From Strix aluco (lineage: Eukaryota > Chordata > Aves > Strigiformes > Strigidae): a stretch of 64,000 nt of DNA. How positions within the stretch are numbered: position 1 is the stretch's first letter; each line of letters starts with the position of its first letter. The position numbers were made by a program, and so were the translations under genes. Location: contig NC_133971.1 of assembly GCF_031877795.1 (NCBI RefSeq), forward strand, positions 48,475,642 to 48,539,641, written 5' to 3'. This document shows positions 12,357 to 23,535 of the stretch, piece by piece. The notes below the pieces were generated by a model. It was not told the origin of the DNA. It made no database searches and saw only the letters and a list, made by a program, of their open reading frames with translations.

Positions 12357-13338
12357 CATGGACAAGACTACCCCAAGGATTTAAAAACAGCCTGACCATT
12401 TTTGAAAATCAGTTGGCAAAGGAATTTGAAGTACAGAAACAGGATGATTCACAGCCAAAGCCTGGACACTTTTGCAGTATGTGGACAACATACTGATTGC
12501 TACGGAAGAAAGATCCACCTGCATAAAGGTAACAATAGAACTTTTAAATTTTCTTGGACTAAATGGGTACAAAGTATCCAGAAATAAAGCCCATATAGCA
12601 ATCCAGACTGTAATATATCTGGGTTTGAGATTTCGAAAGGACAGCAGCAATTGGGAACAGACCGTAAAGAAGACATTTGTGGCATACCGGAGACAAAAAG
12701 TGTTCATGAACTAAGGGTCTTTTTGGGAATGGCTGGGTGGTGTCACCTCTGGATAATGGATTACAGTCTAATACCTAAGCCATTGTATGAAGCTCAAAAG
12801 AACTTTCCCTTTGTATGGGACCCATATCAGCAACAGGCCTTTAAAGATTTAAAATGAGCTGTAATCTTTGCACCTGCCCTGAGCTCTAATGTTTGTACCT
12901 GCCCTGGGACTTCCAGATTTAACCAAAGATTTTCAGGTTTTTATTCATGAAAGACAACATCTTGCACTGGGTGTGCTGACCCAGAGAATGGGAAGTTGGA
13001 AGAGACCAGTTGGACACTTTTCCAAGCAGTTGGACACTGTGAGTAAAGGACGGCCTACTTGCCTTCGAGCAGTTGCTGCTACAGTGATGCTAATTTGGGA
13101 AGCCTAAAAATTGACTTTGGGAAGAACAATAACAGTATATGTGCCACATATGGTGATAACTGTTTTAGAACAAAAGGGGGGACATTGGTTGTCCCCAAGC
13201 AGAATGATGAAGTACCAGGTGGTCCTAACTGAACAAGATGATGTGGTTTTAAAAACAACTAACCTGGTAAACCCTGAAGTTTTTCTAAGTTCTACAGGAG
13301 GAAGGGCAGCTGGAGCAGGACTGCCTGACTACCACTGA
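12357..13338 (+). pseudogene. pol: ERV reverse transcriptase C-terminal half and connection (broken)
   Basis: RT continues over several frames: LPQGFKNS (about 12370), then a shift near 12470 into the catalytic box, which reads YVDN (12478-12489) instead of the usual YVDD. YLGLRF follows, another shift near 12655, then FLGMAGWCHLWI (thumb/connection). A 25-bp tandem duplication (12857-12881/12882-12906, three mismatches) shifts the frame again just before the connection block PALGLPDLTKDF. After a TAA at 13105-13107 the same frame continues (GGHWLSPSRMMKYQ) to 13338. Several independent lesions, so non-functional. Confidence 0.85.
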
Positions 13339-13339
13339 A

Positions 13340-13924
13340 CATGCGTACTCCAGTCAAGAGGACTTGAAGAACACACCACTGAAAGATCTTGACTGGGAGC
13401 TATGCACAGACGACAGCAGCTTTGTGGAGCATGGAGTTCGATACTCTGGATATGCCGTAACAACAGACAACACCATCATAGAGGCAAATGCACTGTCTAG
13501 CATCACTTCAGCTCAAAAGGCAGAACTCATTGCTTTAACCCGAGCTCTTGAATTAAGTGAAAAGAAGAAAGTAAATATCTGGACTGACTCATAGTATGCT
13601 TTTGTGGTAGTACATGTCCATGGAGACTTGTGGAAAGAATGCGGATTATTGTCCTCCCAGGGATCAAATATTAAACATCAGGATGAAATTTTGCAATTAT
13701 TGCAAGCAGTTCAGAAACCAACTCAGGTGGCAATCATGCACTGTAAAACACATCAGGTTGGGAATACAAAAGATATTAGAGGAAATAATTTAGCAGATAG
13801 GACTGCCAGAAAAGCAGTGAAAGAAATACAGTTACAAATGGCATTGATTCCAGCCAGGATAGTAATTCTCCCAAGGCAGAATCCTCAATATTCAGAGGAA
13901 GATATAAATTGGGGCAATTATTGA
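13340..13924 (+). pseudogene. pol: ERV RNase H domain with internal TAG
   Basis: RNase H removes RNA from the RNA-DNA hybrid during reverse transcription. All four acidic active-site positions are visible: LCTDDSS, QKAELIAL, IWTDS and NNLADRTA. A TAG at 13592-13594, straight after TDS, cuts the domain, and the frame then continues unchanged through THQVGNT to 13924. The core follows the RT connection after a frameshift at ~13330, and the integrase follows in another frame. Confidence 0.88.
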
Positions 13925-14992
13925 ATGCTAAGAAAAATTTAGCTGGATGGTGGGTGACATCCAAGGGACAAGCGGTAGTTCTACCTCTCTTGATGAGAGA
14001 GATAATTCAGACAAAACACCAAGAATGTGACTGGGGCATAGAGGCTTCAATAACCCTTTTAAAAAGACAAGTACTATCCATCAAAATGCTAGGATTAGCC
14101 AAAACGATAACTTCAAAATGTGGTGTGTGTTTGAAAAATAATCCAGTAGTAAAGAAAAGGGTCCAAATGGGTAAGCTCAAATCTGGAACAGAACCAGGAT
14201 ACTATTGGCAAGTAGACTTTTCAGAGTTACCTAGACAGAATGGGTATCGATGCATTTTGGTGGGGTTGATACTTTTATAGGATGGCCAGAAGCCTTTCTG
14301 TGTTGTACCACTCAGGCAAAGGAAGTGGTAAAATGGTTACTACGAGAAATAATCCTGAGATTTGGAGTCCCTATTGGGATATCTTCAGATAGAGATCCAC
14401 ACTTTGTTGCTGAAGTAGTACAAAGTGTTTGTAAAATTCTGGGGATTACTTGGGATTTACATACACCATGGAGGCCACAATCCAGTGGAAAGGTAGAAAG
14501 AATGAATCAGACTCTAAAAAGGCAAATTAGGAAAATATGTCAAGAAACTAATTTAAAATGGCCTCAGGCACTTCCACTGGCATTGCTGCGAATCAGGGTA
14601 CAACCAAAAAGTGGCACATCAGTTAGTCCTTATGAATTACTATATGGGAAACCATATGAATCTCTGGAACCAAATGCAAATATGCATGTAAAAGGAAAAC
14701 AAGATGTGTATAATTATTTACTCTCCTTAGGAGAAACCCTGACTGCAATCTGAAATGCAGTAGTGTGGAATAGACCTCTACCCCTGGAAAATCCAGTACA
14801 TGACCTTCAACATGGAGACTACGTCTACGTGAAGACATGGACTTCTGAACCCTTGCAGGAATGCTGGAAAGGACCCTTTCAAATTCTACTACCTTCACAT
14901 CTACCAAGATCACAAAATCAGATGCGTGGATACACTATACTAGAGTGAAGGAGGGGCCCCCTTCCTGGAAGGTCATCAATAGCGATCTCTGA
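13909..14992 (+). pseudogene. pol: ERV integrase (frameshifted, stop-interrupted)
   Basis: Integrase inserts viral DNA into the host genome. The N-terminal zinc domain is partly kept: His in TKHQEC, and the pair KCGVC. The second expected His, before WG, reads Asp. The catalytic core has Asp in WQVDF, then a frameshift at ~14265, then Asp in SSDRDPHF and Glu in GKVERMN with exactly 35 residues between them (D,D-35-E). A TGA at 14751-14753 interrupts the frame. The C-terminal domain follows (HGDYVYVKTW, CWKGPFQILL), and after one more frameshift (~14890) comes DAWIHYTRVKEGP, ending at TGA 14990-14992. No recognisable env start overlaps the end. Confidence 0.9.
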
Positions 14993-15320
14993 ATGTTACC
15001 TGCATAGGTATGATGTGCTTAGACTTTCCCTCAAAAACCAGGGCAAGGAGAGCAATATTGACCTCTGTCTCCAAAGCAGTCTGCCTTTCGAGGAGTGTAA
15101 TTGGAGAAAAGAGCACAGTGCACATGCAGAGCCCAACCTGACCCTGGTGGGTGCTGATGTCATGTATTTTTACCAGCTCTTGGGGGGTGCACTGGAGACA
15201 AGGCATAGGGGAAGGCAAATTTCATGCTGCCAGGTCAGCTCTGTGGCAAAGAGTGGTGACTCTTTGCAAAACATTTATACATGTGTATGTTCACAGGCAT
15301 GCGGTGCCTTAGATGTCAGT
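14993..15320 (+). other. Unassigned sequence after integrase
   Basis: An open frame of about 100 codons (from 15015) lies where env would begin, but I see no signal peptide, SU motif or other env hallmark. It may be decayed env or host DNA. The left breakpoint of the proposed inversion would lie in or near this interval. Confidence 0.3.
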
Positions 15321-18300
15321 AAATGAAGTAACTTAGTTTGTGACATCGGTTAGAACCAACAATATAGCTGGTAAATGACAGATTCACATTCAATACAGAT
15401 TTTCCCCTAGGCTTTTTCACTGAGAAATTAAGTTTCATGAAGTTAAGGAAGAGAACTTTTGTCTTATCTGCAAAATATAACAAATCATATACACAGATAT
15501 TTACCAAATAAAACTTGATTGGATTGCAGTTTGTATACTGCTCCCTTTTTGGTAAAAATTAAAATTCTTAAGAGGCAGTGAATCTCAGAGTATATAGGTT
15601 TCTTTTTTGTTTTATTTATCTCTGTGTTAATTAATTCCTAAAATTATTTCAGATTACTGTATGACTAAATAAATAAAAATGTAAATTCCGTTTAAATAAT
15701 TTATTCTCTCCACCTTGGAAAGAAAATAATATGCTAAAAGAGACAGGTAGATAACAGTGATGACTTTTGCCTATCACGAGCACACATCTCCTGACAGACC
15801 AGAGAGAGCTTCCACATTTCCTTAACAGAGGGGAAGGAGTTGTCTGACCATGGAGTCACTGAGGCAGCCCCAAATTGTTTCTGGGTGAAGATCTTGTGTG
15901 CCATGGGGATGCAAACTTTAATGGAGAGCTTTGTAAACAGTGGGACACAGAGCAGCATAGGCTGTGGGGTGTGGTGGAGGCTCTGGGCAAGCTGCCCACC
16001 TGCCCACGCAGGAATCACAGGTCCACTGTCTGGCACAGCACCGCTCCCAGGCATTTGTCTTGGGTTTGGAAATATTGCTCTGACAGCTGCCTGACATGTA
16101 AGAAACTTGAAAATATGTGCCAAATCTTTACTTACATCCAGACAAAAATCCTAAAGGAAGAAGAGGGTCATTTCCTTTGCCCTCCTTCACCCTACATCAG
16201 TCAATACATTCGGTAATCCTCAGATTCTGAGTTTTTCATAGAATAGGTGTGCTTCAAAGTGTATTAAAAACTTGAAATTGCAAATCTGTCTATTTGTGTT
16301 ATCAACAAAACTGGTCCAAACAAAGTGCTTAAATGGAGGAACCTTAGCATATTAAACTAAATATTATTTTGATATCCTATTTAAAAATATTCAGCCAGAT
16401 GTAGACCTGGTCCCTTTTGCAGTGCTTTGCAATGCATGTTGAAGTTAGGACTCTGTTAACTTGACTACAAGACTGACTCCTCTTGATACTTCACACAGCT
16501 AATTTTTTTTCTTACCTCTCCTGTTTGAGAGAGCTTGGCTAAGGCTGATAAACTCTGATAAATTATGTAAAGATGAAGCTGGGAAGAGAGAGTATGTTTG
16601 GTTGCTCAGTTCAGGCTTAATTGCCTTGCTTCCTTTTTCCATAAGCTCATGGAAGGAGAAGAAAGCATCCTCTGCAGCTCTCACGAATGGAAATGAACTG
16701 TTATCATTCTTGTCTTACTGGCTCAGTTCCTTCATATGGATTGTCATGTTAGTGGTTCCAGCTCATGAATAGACCATCTGCTATTACATATGTAGTCAGA
16801 CCATAATTTTTTCCTCAACTTGATAGTTAGCATGTCTTTGCCTCTGTGGTAGGAATTTTTCCAAGCATCTTCAAACCAGAGTTTGAACAAAGACCAGAAA
16901 CAACTTGATGGGAATGGGGAGAAGTACTGCAACTTTTAACTGTGGATTTGTCCCAGATGGCGCCGGTAAGGACTGGAGATTCTGAAATCTTCAGTAAATG
17001 CATTGCTTTAACTGTGGTTTTCTCCATTTTCTGCAAGATTACTGCTGGTCAAATTCTGTTCCCAAAGTCCAACATCTTTATTTTATTCATATATGCATAT
17101 ATGAAAAAAATAATTTATTCTTAAACACTATCTTTTAACCTGTTCCATAAAAAGGAATTGCCTCCTCTGCACACTAGAAAATTTACTATTGCCTTTCTGA
17201 TGTAAGTATATGCTTAAAACTTGTCAGATACCAATGAACTGCTCACTTAATACAAACATAAATTCAGATGATAATATAGCCTCTAAATTAATAAAGTATT
17301 CAATAACATAATATTGCTATAATTTATACAGAACATAACTGTTAACATGAAAGGGTATTGGAATTTACACTGCGGAATTTGTCTTCAAATAAACATTATT
17401 TGTTGCCTCAAGAGAGGTCTGTTACTATAAGTATTTAAGAAAGAAAGGCTGTTGAGATAATTGAGAGGAAACCTGAGTTATGTAGAAGCACATAATTCTC
17501 AAAAACTTTATTTTCTCTGAGATGTTATACAAATAGGTTTTTTGTAAGCAAAGAAGAGCAAAACACGGTTGGAATTTCTTGAAATTCGTGTATTTTATCT
17601 AGGAAGATTTGCCACTTCCAAGCTCAGGTTTACAGGGGTTGTACTGGAATTCATGGATGCCTGGAACTCAGAGGAACTTTCATTCCTGTGCACATTAAGG
17701 TCACTAACCATTATCATGCCAAGTGCTTCTAATTCATAGATAAAAAAACCTTCATCAATTAATTTAACGAGATAAGTTTCACTTGGTATAGTGGCTCTGT
17801 AATACAGTTGTACAGGATTTATAAGACTCTCCAATGATTACTAAACCCATGATTTTTGCTGCAGGAAGTAATCCTATATCTTTTCTAATAAAAACCTGTT
17901 TTCCAGTGGGACATAAACATGCATGGGTTAACATCAGTTTATTAGTAAAGGCACCATCTTCTAGGTTTCCACTACTGCTTTGTTAGAATTTTTTTCTTAG
18001 CTTTCTGTTGGGTCTGTGTGCGTAAACATGTTACAGCTTTTTTTTATATGCATATATATAAAAATCAAATGTTTATATACAGATTTATATAAATTTATTA
18101 ATAATCTGCTGCTCTAGAGTTTAAAATGGATTATAAGAGGCTGAGATATATAAAAACCAACTGAAATCCTCATCAGGCTGTGCAATAAAGGTGCTAATAT
18201 AGAATGTATACAAAGAGGTCAGATATCTGTCACACATTCCATAACTGAGTAAAAGAAGAATATTCAAACATCTCAACAACAAATGCTATAGAAGACTTCC

Positions 18301-18330
18301 AAAAGTTGACAGGTGAAAATATATCCATAT
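15321..18330. other. Noncoding DNA between the two ERV parts
   Basis: AT-rich, no recognised transposon. A more GC-rich stretch at 15730-16210 has open frames on both strands but no family motif. The protein-like relic at 17592-17982 is listed separately. If the inversion model holds, this interval is the provirus's original right flank, reversed. The last four bases, 18327-18330, are ATAT, the outer flank of the - strand LTR. Confidence 0.45.
17592..17982 (-). pseudogene. Unidentified protein-coding relic
   Basis: Two overlapping frames on the - strand look like real protein, unlike the surrounding stop-rich DNA. Frame one runs from a TAA at 17983-17985 to a stop at about 17779, with segments such as LEDGAFTNKL and TGKQVFIRKDIGLLPA. 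Frame two runs from about 17837 to the stop at 17595, with INPVQLYYRATIPSETYLV and DEGFFIYELEALGM. They overlap by ~55 bp, where one frameshift would carry the reading from one to the other. The pattern RA...YLVKLIDEG...ELEALG vaguely recalls a Tudor fold, but I do not recognise the family. It could be a host gene fragment, an old viral relic, or chance. Confidence 0.3.
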
Positions 18331-18393
18331 TGTCACCAAAATGGGATAAAAGAGTTTATCAACACCAATGTGATGTAGATAAGCAGACACTCC

Positions 18394-18399
18394 TTTATT
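18394..18399 (-). promoter_or_regulatory. Polyadenylation signal of the inverted LTR
   Basis: AATAAA on the - strand, in the same context as 9321-9326. Confidence 0.7.
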
Positions 18400-18463
18400 A
18401 ACCTCCAGGTGTGTAGGGGAGTCGTCTCACCAACAATGCACACCTAACTCGTGTAACATGCTG

Positions 18464-18471
18464 ATTATATA
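18464..18471 (-). promoter_or_regulatory. TATA box of the inverted LTR
   Basis: TATATAAT on the - strand, about 65 bp before AATAAA and aligned with the TATA-like box of the 5' LTR. A likely U3 promoter. Confidence 0.55.
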
Positions 18472-18991
18472 GGATACAGTATATACATATTAATCAGGTT
18501 CTCATACATAAACATGCTAATTCCCATAACTCATTTTCTTATTTCCACCTCTTTCTGGTCATGCACACTTGAGTCCTGAAATGAGTTGGGGGCCTGCTTT
18601 TGCGACCACCATGGACTACTGACTCAGAAGAAAAAACTTTCTAATGTTCTTGACTCAAGCACGTTGCAATTTTGACATTGTCCTTGATTCAACTGCAATT
18701 TTAACATGCTTTGAGGCCTTTTCACAATGTATCCTTTAGAACATCTTCGTTGACAGAGCAATAAATCGTCCTTATTGGACAGCCTAACAATAGTACCTGG
18801 GCATGAGTCTTATTCTTTAAATAGAAATCTGGCTAATGATTATTACCAGCCTATGCGGCCTTAGTCTGGGACTTTACAAAGGACTTTGTAGCAGCATAAT
18901 TGGTTGTGTGGTTACTCTAAATGATTCCTTATTTAAATCCAAATCACCAAAAATCATTAAAATCAGCTAAATTAATAATATATCAGTAACA

Positions 18992-19003
18992 TTTCCCCCT
19001 TTT
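18992..19003 (-). promoter_or_regulatory. Polypurine tract
   Basis: AAAAGGGGGAAA on the - strand touches the LTR start. In retroviruses this primes plus-strand DNA synthesis. It shows that this LTR is a true 3' LTR with internal sequence next to it, not a solo LTR. Confidence 0.9.
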
Positions 19004-19061
19004 GAAAGTTTTGAAAATTTCAATACTTTCATACCAGAGTCTATTACATTTCTCTCTCTCT

Positions 19062-19873
19062 CTATGCTGGTGGGAGTCTTGGGATTTCTCTTATGATCAT
19101 GCAATTGAATGCAATTTTGCTCTTAATTTGTTTCTTCAAACAGGAGTAAATCAACATTATCATCAAGAAAACAACGAGCAAGATAAATAATGTTCCAATT
19201 AATGATTTTATCCATGAACTTAAATTCCAACCTAATCCACTAAAAATTTTGTCTATCCAATCTTCTGACATATCTCCTTGGACCTTCTCAGTATCTTCCT
19301 TAATTTTTCCTAGTAAGTCTAGGTCATGTTCTACATCTTGTGTCACATTTGGGAGATGTATACAACAATGATCCACTCTATTTTTGAGGTATTCACAAAC
19401 TCCATGCTCTTTGAGCAAGAACATGTCTAGTGCCATTCTGTTTTACAAAGTCATTCTTGAGGCTACCTGTAATTGTAACTTTAATTCCTTAAATCCTTTC
19501 CTTGTGACATTTGCCAGTCTTTCTATTTGTCCAATCAGTCATTTGTCCAATCAGTCAAGTCCCTGTTTCTATATGATATTATGAGATTCAAAAGGGATTC
19601 TAGAGCCCAGACAATTAATACTGCTGTCGAGGGTTCATTCCATATTTCATCTGTCTCTGATCTTTTAACCCGTTCTAATTTTAAATTTTCTAAGGATCCT
19701 TTAAAGGGAAATTTCTTCCAAATTGAGCACAACGTTGGCATACCTAAAACAATCTGTTTTACTTTTCTATCCAAGGGCAGATGTGTTGTCCAGGTTCCAT
19801 CACTCATTGCCGAAACTAAATGTTCTAAAATTTCTAAACGAGAATTTGTCATGCATGAAGGAAGTGATATCAC
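19062..19873 (-). pseudogene. env: ERV env remnant: SU/TM junction and transmembrane subunit
   Basis: Env mediates receptor binding and membrane fusion. Only its end remains. Frame one (19873-19535) holds the end of SU and a furin-type site RVKR (19661-19672), followed ~9 residues later by a hydrophobic fusion-peptide-like stretch. A perfect 16-bp tandem duplication (19525-19540/19541-19556) then shifts the frame. After a TAA at about 19443-19445, frame two (19436-19062) contains the TM disulfide/immunosuppressive-type region ALDMFLLKEHGVC, with C-x9-CC spacing instead of the usual C-x6-CC, and one membrane segment (IGTLFILLVVFLMIMLIY) with a short tail. Upstream the frame ends in a stop near 19887. 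Non-functional. Confidence 0.85.
19525..19556. repeat. 16-bp tandem duplication inside env
   Basis: ATTTGTCCAATCAGTC occurs twice in a row without mismatch. Sixteen is not a multiple of three, so it frameshifts TM. Confidence 0.9.
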
Positions 19874-22800
19874 ATCAAACTTGCTTACTTAAAACATATG
19901 AACTGTACAGTCCTTTAATAGCAAGCTCCCTTTCCCTCTTGCTGAAAATTTTAGTGGTTCTTTATTATTATTCATTATATTTGTAGGCTGAACACTCTCT
20001 CATATTAATTAATCTGCTCAATTTCATTCTTATATAATTGTATCCTAAAAGAATATAAATATTAAAACATTAATAAATACAGTCTAGCTGGTGTTATTAA
20101 AGAATTTAACATTTATCTTTTTCTTTTTATTTGAGAGTAGTCAGGACATGAAGGTTTGGCTTGCAAGTCTTTAATATTTCTGCTGATATAAAATGACAGA
20201 GTCTTTCATAATCCTGCCAAAACATAAATTCTTTAGTCTATTACAGACTAGAAGTTGCATCTGTATAAAAATTAGAAAATATATCACACTAAAATTGACA
20301 GAACAGCTATAATGCAAAAGAGATGTGGTTTAATTAGAGTTCCCTCCCTAGATAGACTGAGCCTGCCAATGTAATTTTAATTATTTCTGTCTATTAAATC
20401 TACAATCACCTATTACTATTGCTATATATCACATCAGAAAAGTACTCCCTTCAGGAAGGCATTGCCTTTTTTAACAAGAAATTATTTCCTTCTCACCATG
20501 AATTCCCTTATCATCAGAATTGCTGCCAATAAGTTAAATTAAAAAATTGTTACCCTGCAGAACACTGCATCCAGCTCTAAATCAGAAATAGTTAATGTAA
20601 GGAATATGGAAATATCCATTTACTAACTGCTAGGAGTGACAGGCCAGACTCCAGAGAAACCCATGGTGTTGCCTTTACTTAAACCAACAAAGTGTCTGCC
20701 TATCTTTTTTTCTGACTCATCTTTTCTTAATTGTCATATAGATTCTGATGTCACTTCATTCATTTCTGTTAATTTAGTGTGCCCAATTTAAAATCCATTT
20801 GATCGCTGTTTGTATACTTCTGATTCAAACTAAAAATATTTGTATGAAATTAAACTTGCATACAATTAATGCCAATGAATGCTATCATAGCAGACAGTCA
20901 GACTAATTTCAAATCAATACAGCTCATAGAGGAAGGAGAGAATTTACTTCTGTTTGAGAAGTGCGTGGCTGGCACTGGGTCCAGTAAGAAAACAATGCTT
21001 AAGTGTAATTTCAGACTTAGATTTATAGAATCATCTGGATATCCCTGAGTTTTTTCAAGTTGTAGTTGTATTGTCAAAAATGAGGAAGAATATGTTAAAA
21101 AAAAAAAAATTAAAATCAAGATGATCTTGTTTGATATCTGTTTCTGGTGATCTATAACAGTTTGCATCATCAATCTGTATAATTTTCTAACAGCAACTGC
21201 CTCTTATGCTTGATAAGAACTATTGTAACTGTCTGAAAACAACTTCTATTTCAACCTCTTTGTCATTATGCCTACTAAATACAGGCAAAAGTCAGGCTGC
21301 TTGTACACAGAAAGTACTTGACAACAAACCAATTGATATAGTCAGCTGATTCTTCATGCCTGTGTGCACTGTCTCTTATTTCAATGGTAATTTTCTGGGG
21401 ACAGGAGTCAGCTTTCTGCTCCAGATTTGGAGACACTACAGACTAACACTGTTGTTTCTAAGTAGTACAGAGAATAATACTCTAATAATAGCAATAATTT
21501 GCATTGTTAGCCCAACCTCAGAGAGCGGTAAATCCTGTTATAAATGAATGTTCCAAGCTAGACAGAGAAGTATAAATTACAGAACAATAAACTGAGCAGT
21601 ACTGTAAATGAGATCTGTGTATGTAGGAGAAAATAATTACCACTACTAGTCAGATAAAACTATTCAGAAGAAATGCATAAAAATATCAAGGAATATTTCA
21701 GTCATTACTGCTTATGAAATATATACCAGGAATGAGAAGTTGTGATCACAAAAAGAAAACAGAGAAGAGGCATTATCATGGAGTTCCCCACTCAATGATA
21801 ATATTTACTCAGCAAGGGAGATACCACAAGAATGAGAAGCAGAGAAGAACGTGGGGAGGAAAAATATTATAAAAATATACTGTCTATGGTGCTGTGGTAT
21901 TGCCTAATACCAGACTCACAAAAGCACTGCTTATTATATAGTTTAGAGGATTTTTCAGAAACAGCACAGGGGAATGCCTTTAAAACACAGAGAATGATCA
22001 TCATGTTCTTATCAAAATCTTGGCACTTTTACCTACCATATCCTCCTGTACCATTCTGGCTTTCTGCATTCATGGAAATTCCAGGGAAACAATGTAATAT
22101 ATTCCCTTGTACACAAACATACACAACAGGCAACACACTCATGTTAGAACTGTTGCTCTGTGAGATGGAGTCCTTCAGGAGATCATCTGCACATCTCCTT
22201 TATGCTCCTTCAGCTGCAGCACAAAAGAGAAAGACATTTGGCTTTTCAAGTTGTATTCTTTGCTCAAATTTTCTTCTCCAAGAAAAAGACATAGGCCTGG
22301 TCTCAGGTGTTTTATGGGTTGTGTTCAATACCCACATACACGGCGAAGCCATGTTAGACTGGTTTAACCAAACATCAGAGACATTCTTTATAAAGTCCAA
22401 TCCCAGCTGAAGAAGGGGTTTCATATAAATTTTTGAAAGTCTTGTTAAATATTAAAATATAACATTTGTCAGAATGTTTCAATCAAAGCAATTAGTGCTT
22501 TAGATACTGTCAGACTTTCATTGTTGATGAATAATGACATGAAAAAATATGTTTGTTGCATTGATTATAAATGTCAAAAAAAAAGAAATGGTTTGACAGA
22601 TGTTATTCAGGTTTCATTGAGAGTAAGATTAACAGTCAATAAAAGACATAATTTTAAGCTCTTGTAGGTAGAAAAAATATAGTCTTAGTACACACTAACA
22701 ATAAAACTTGCATAGTAAGCAATCAACATTTGTCTCGAGGAAGAACTGAGTAAAAACTCAAGGAATGGTGCAAAGTAAATAAATAGAGATCGCTAAGACT

Positions 22801-23515
22801 TTTGTTAATACATTTTTTGTAACAATATTTGCATTGCACACACATACATTTAATTTTTGTTTTGACTAGTTAGATCTCCTTGCAACATGTCTGACCGTAC
22901 AACCAGGAAATTGAAATCAATACCCTACATCAGACAATGCCACGAGAAATAAAACCAAAAAAGGACATAGCCTGACACAGAAAGATTTAGACTACTGAAT
23001 GGATAATAAATAAGAGTTCTGGTATGCAACTTTCACAGCTTAAACTCATAGATTTTTCAGAGACTATCAACAGTCAGTATTAACAGTGGAAATAATAATG
23101 GAAGTTCTCAATAAACAGAGCTTATACTACCAACCTGGAGTATTTTTTACCCTGTGAAAGAGAGATGACATTATACATGTTACACTTCAGCTTTCAGTCC
23201 CCACAGCCTAATTCTTTTTCCAAATTAAAGTTCATTTTATCATTGAATGCATTTCCCATAACTAAGATGCTGGGAGGAGAGGGTATTATTTGTTTGCCAG
23301 ATAGGCCAACAATTTTAGGCACAAAACCACCCAGTGTAACAAGACTATACTGCTTTCAATAGGAGCTCTCAATCTTCCTAACAAAACTGTTCCATTTTGT
23401 GTGGACAGAACATGTATTGAAATTCAAATATAAGGTAAGCACCATAATCAACTTTTTTATTATTCTCAAACTCTAACTCTCAAAGTCAACTAATATTTCA
23501 AAACCCTAGGGGGGG

Positions 23516-23535
23516 AAAAAAAAAAAAAAAAAAAA
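23516..23535. repeat. Poly(A) run
   Basis: Twenty A directly after seven G. A simple repeat, with no retroposon body seen. Confidence 0.9.

Larger units (their letters stand above)
8091..14992 (+). mobile_element. Class I (gammaretrovirus-like) ERV, 5' part: LTR-gag-pol
   Basis: Order on the + strand: LTR, 5-nt spacer, primer-binding site, leader with a splice-donor-like GTAAGA, gag (MA, a degraded p12-like part, CA, one CCHC knuckle), protease, RT, RNase H, integrase. The single zinc knuckle, the p30-like capsid and the gamma-type RT and integrase motifs place it in class I. Every gene carries frameshifts and stops. Pol ends at TGA 14990-14992, and no recognisable env follows. A 3' env-LTR fragment of the same family lies inverted at 18331-19873. 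Both outer LTR edges are flanked by ATAT (8087-8090 and 18327-18330), which suggests one provirus broken by an inversion. Two separate insertions remain possible. Confidence 0.9.
18331..18991 (-). mobile_element. 3' LTR of a class I ERV, inverted
   Basis: Reverse complement of the 5' LTR at 8091-9389 but without the nested element. On the - strand it begins TGTTACTGAT right after a polypurine tract and ends TTTTGGTGACA. It is 661 bp. It keeps the TATA box and AATAAA. In U3 it has an imperfect ~30-bp duplication (18642-18701) that the other LTR lacks. The four bases beyond its end are ATAT, the same as those before the 5' LTR. Confidence 0.93.

Noticed and set aside
15840..16216. Overlapping open frames on both strands in a GC-richer patch
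   Set aside because: No family resemblance on either strand. The openness follows from base composition.
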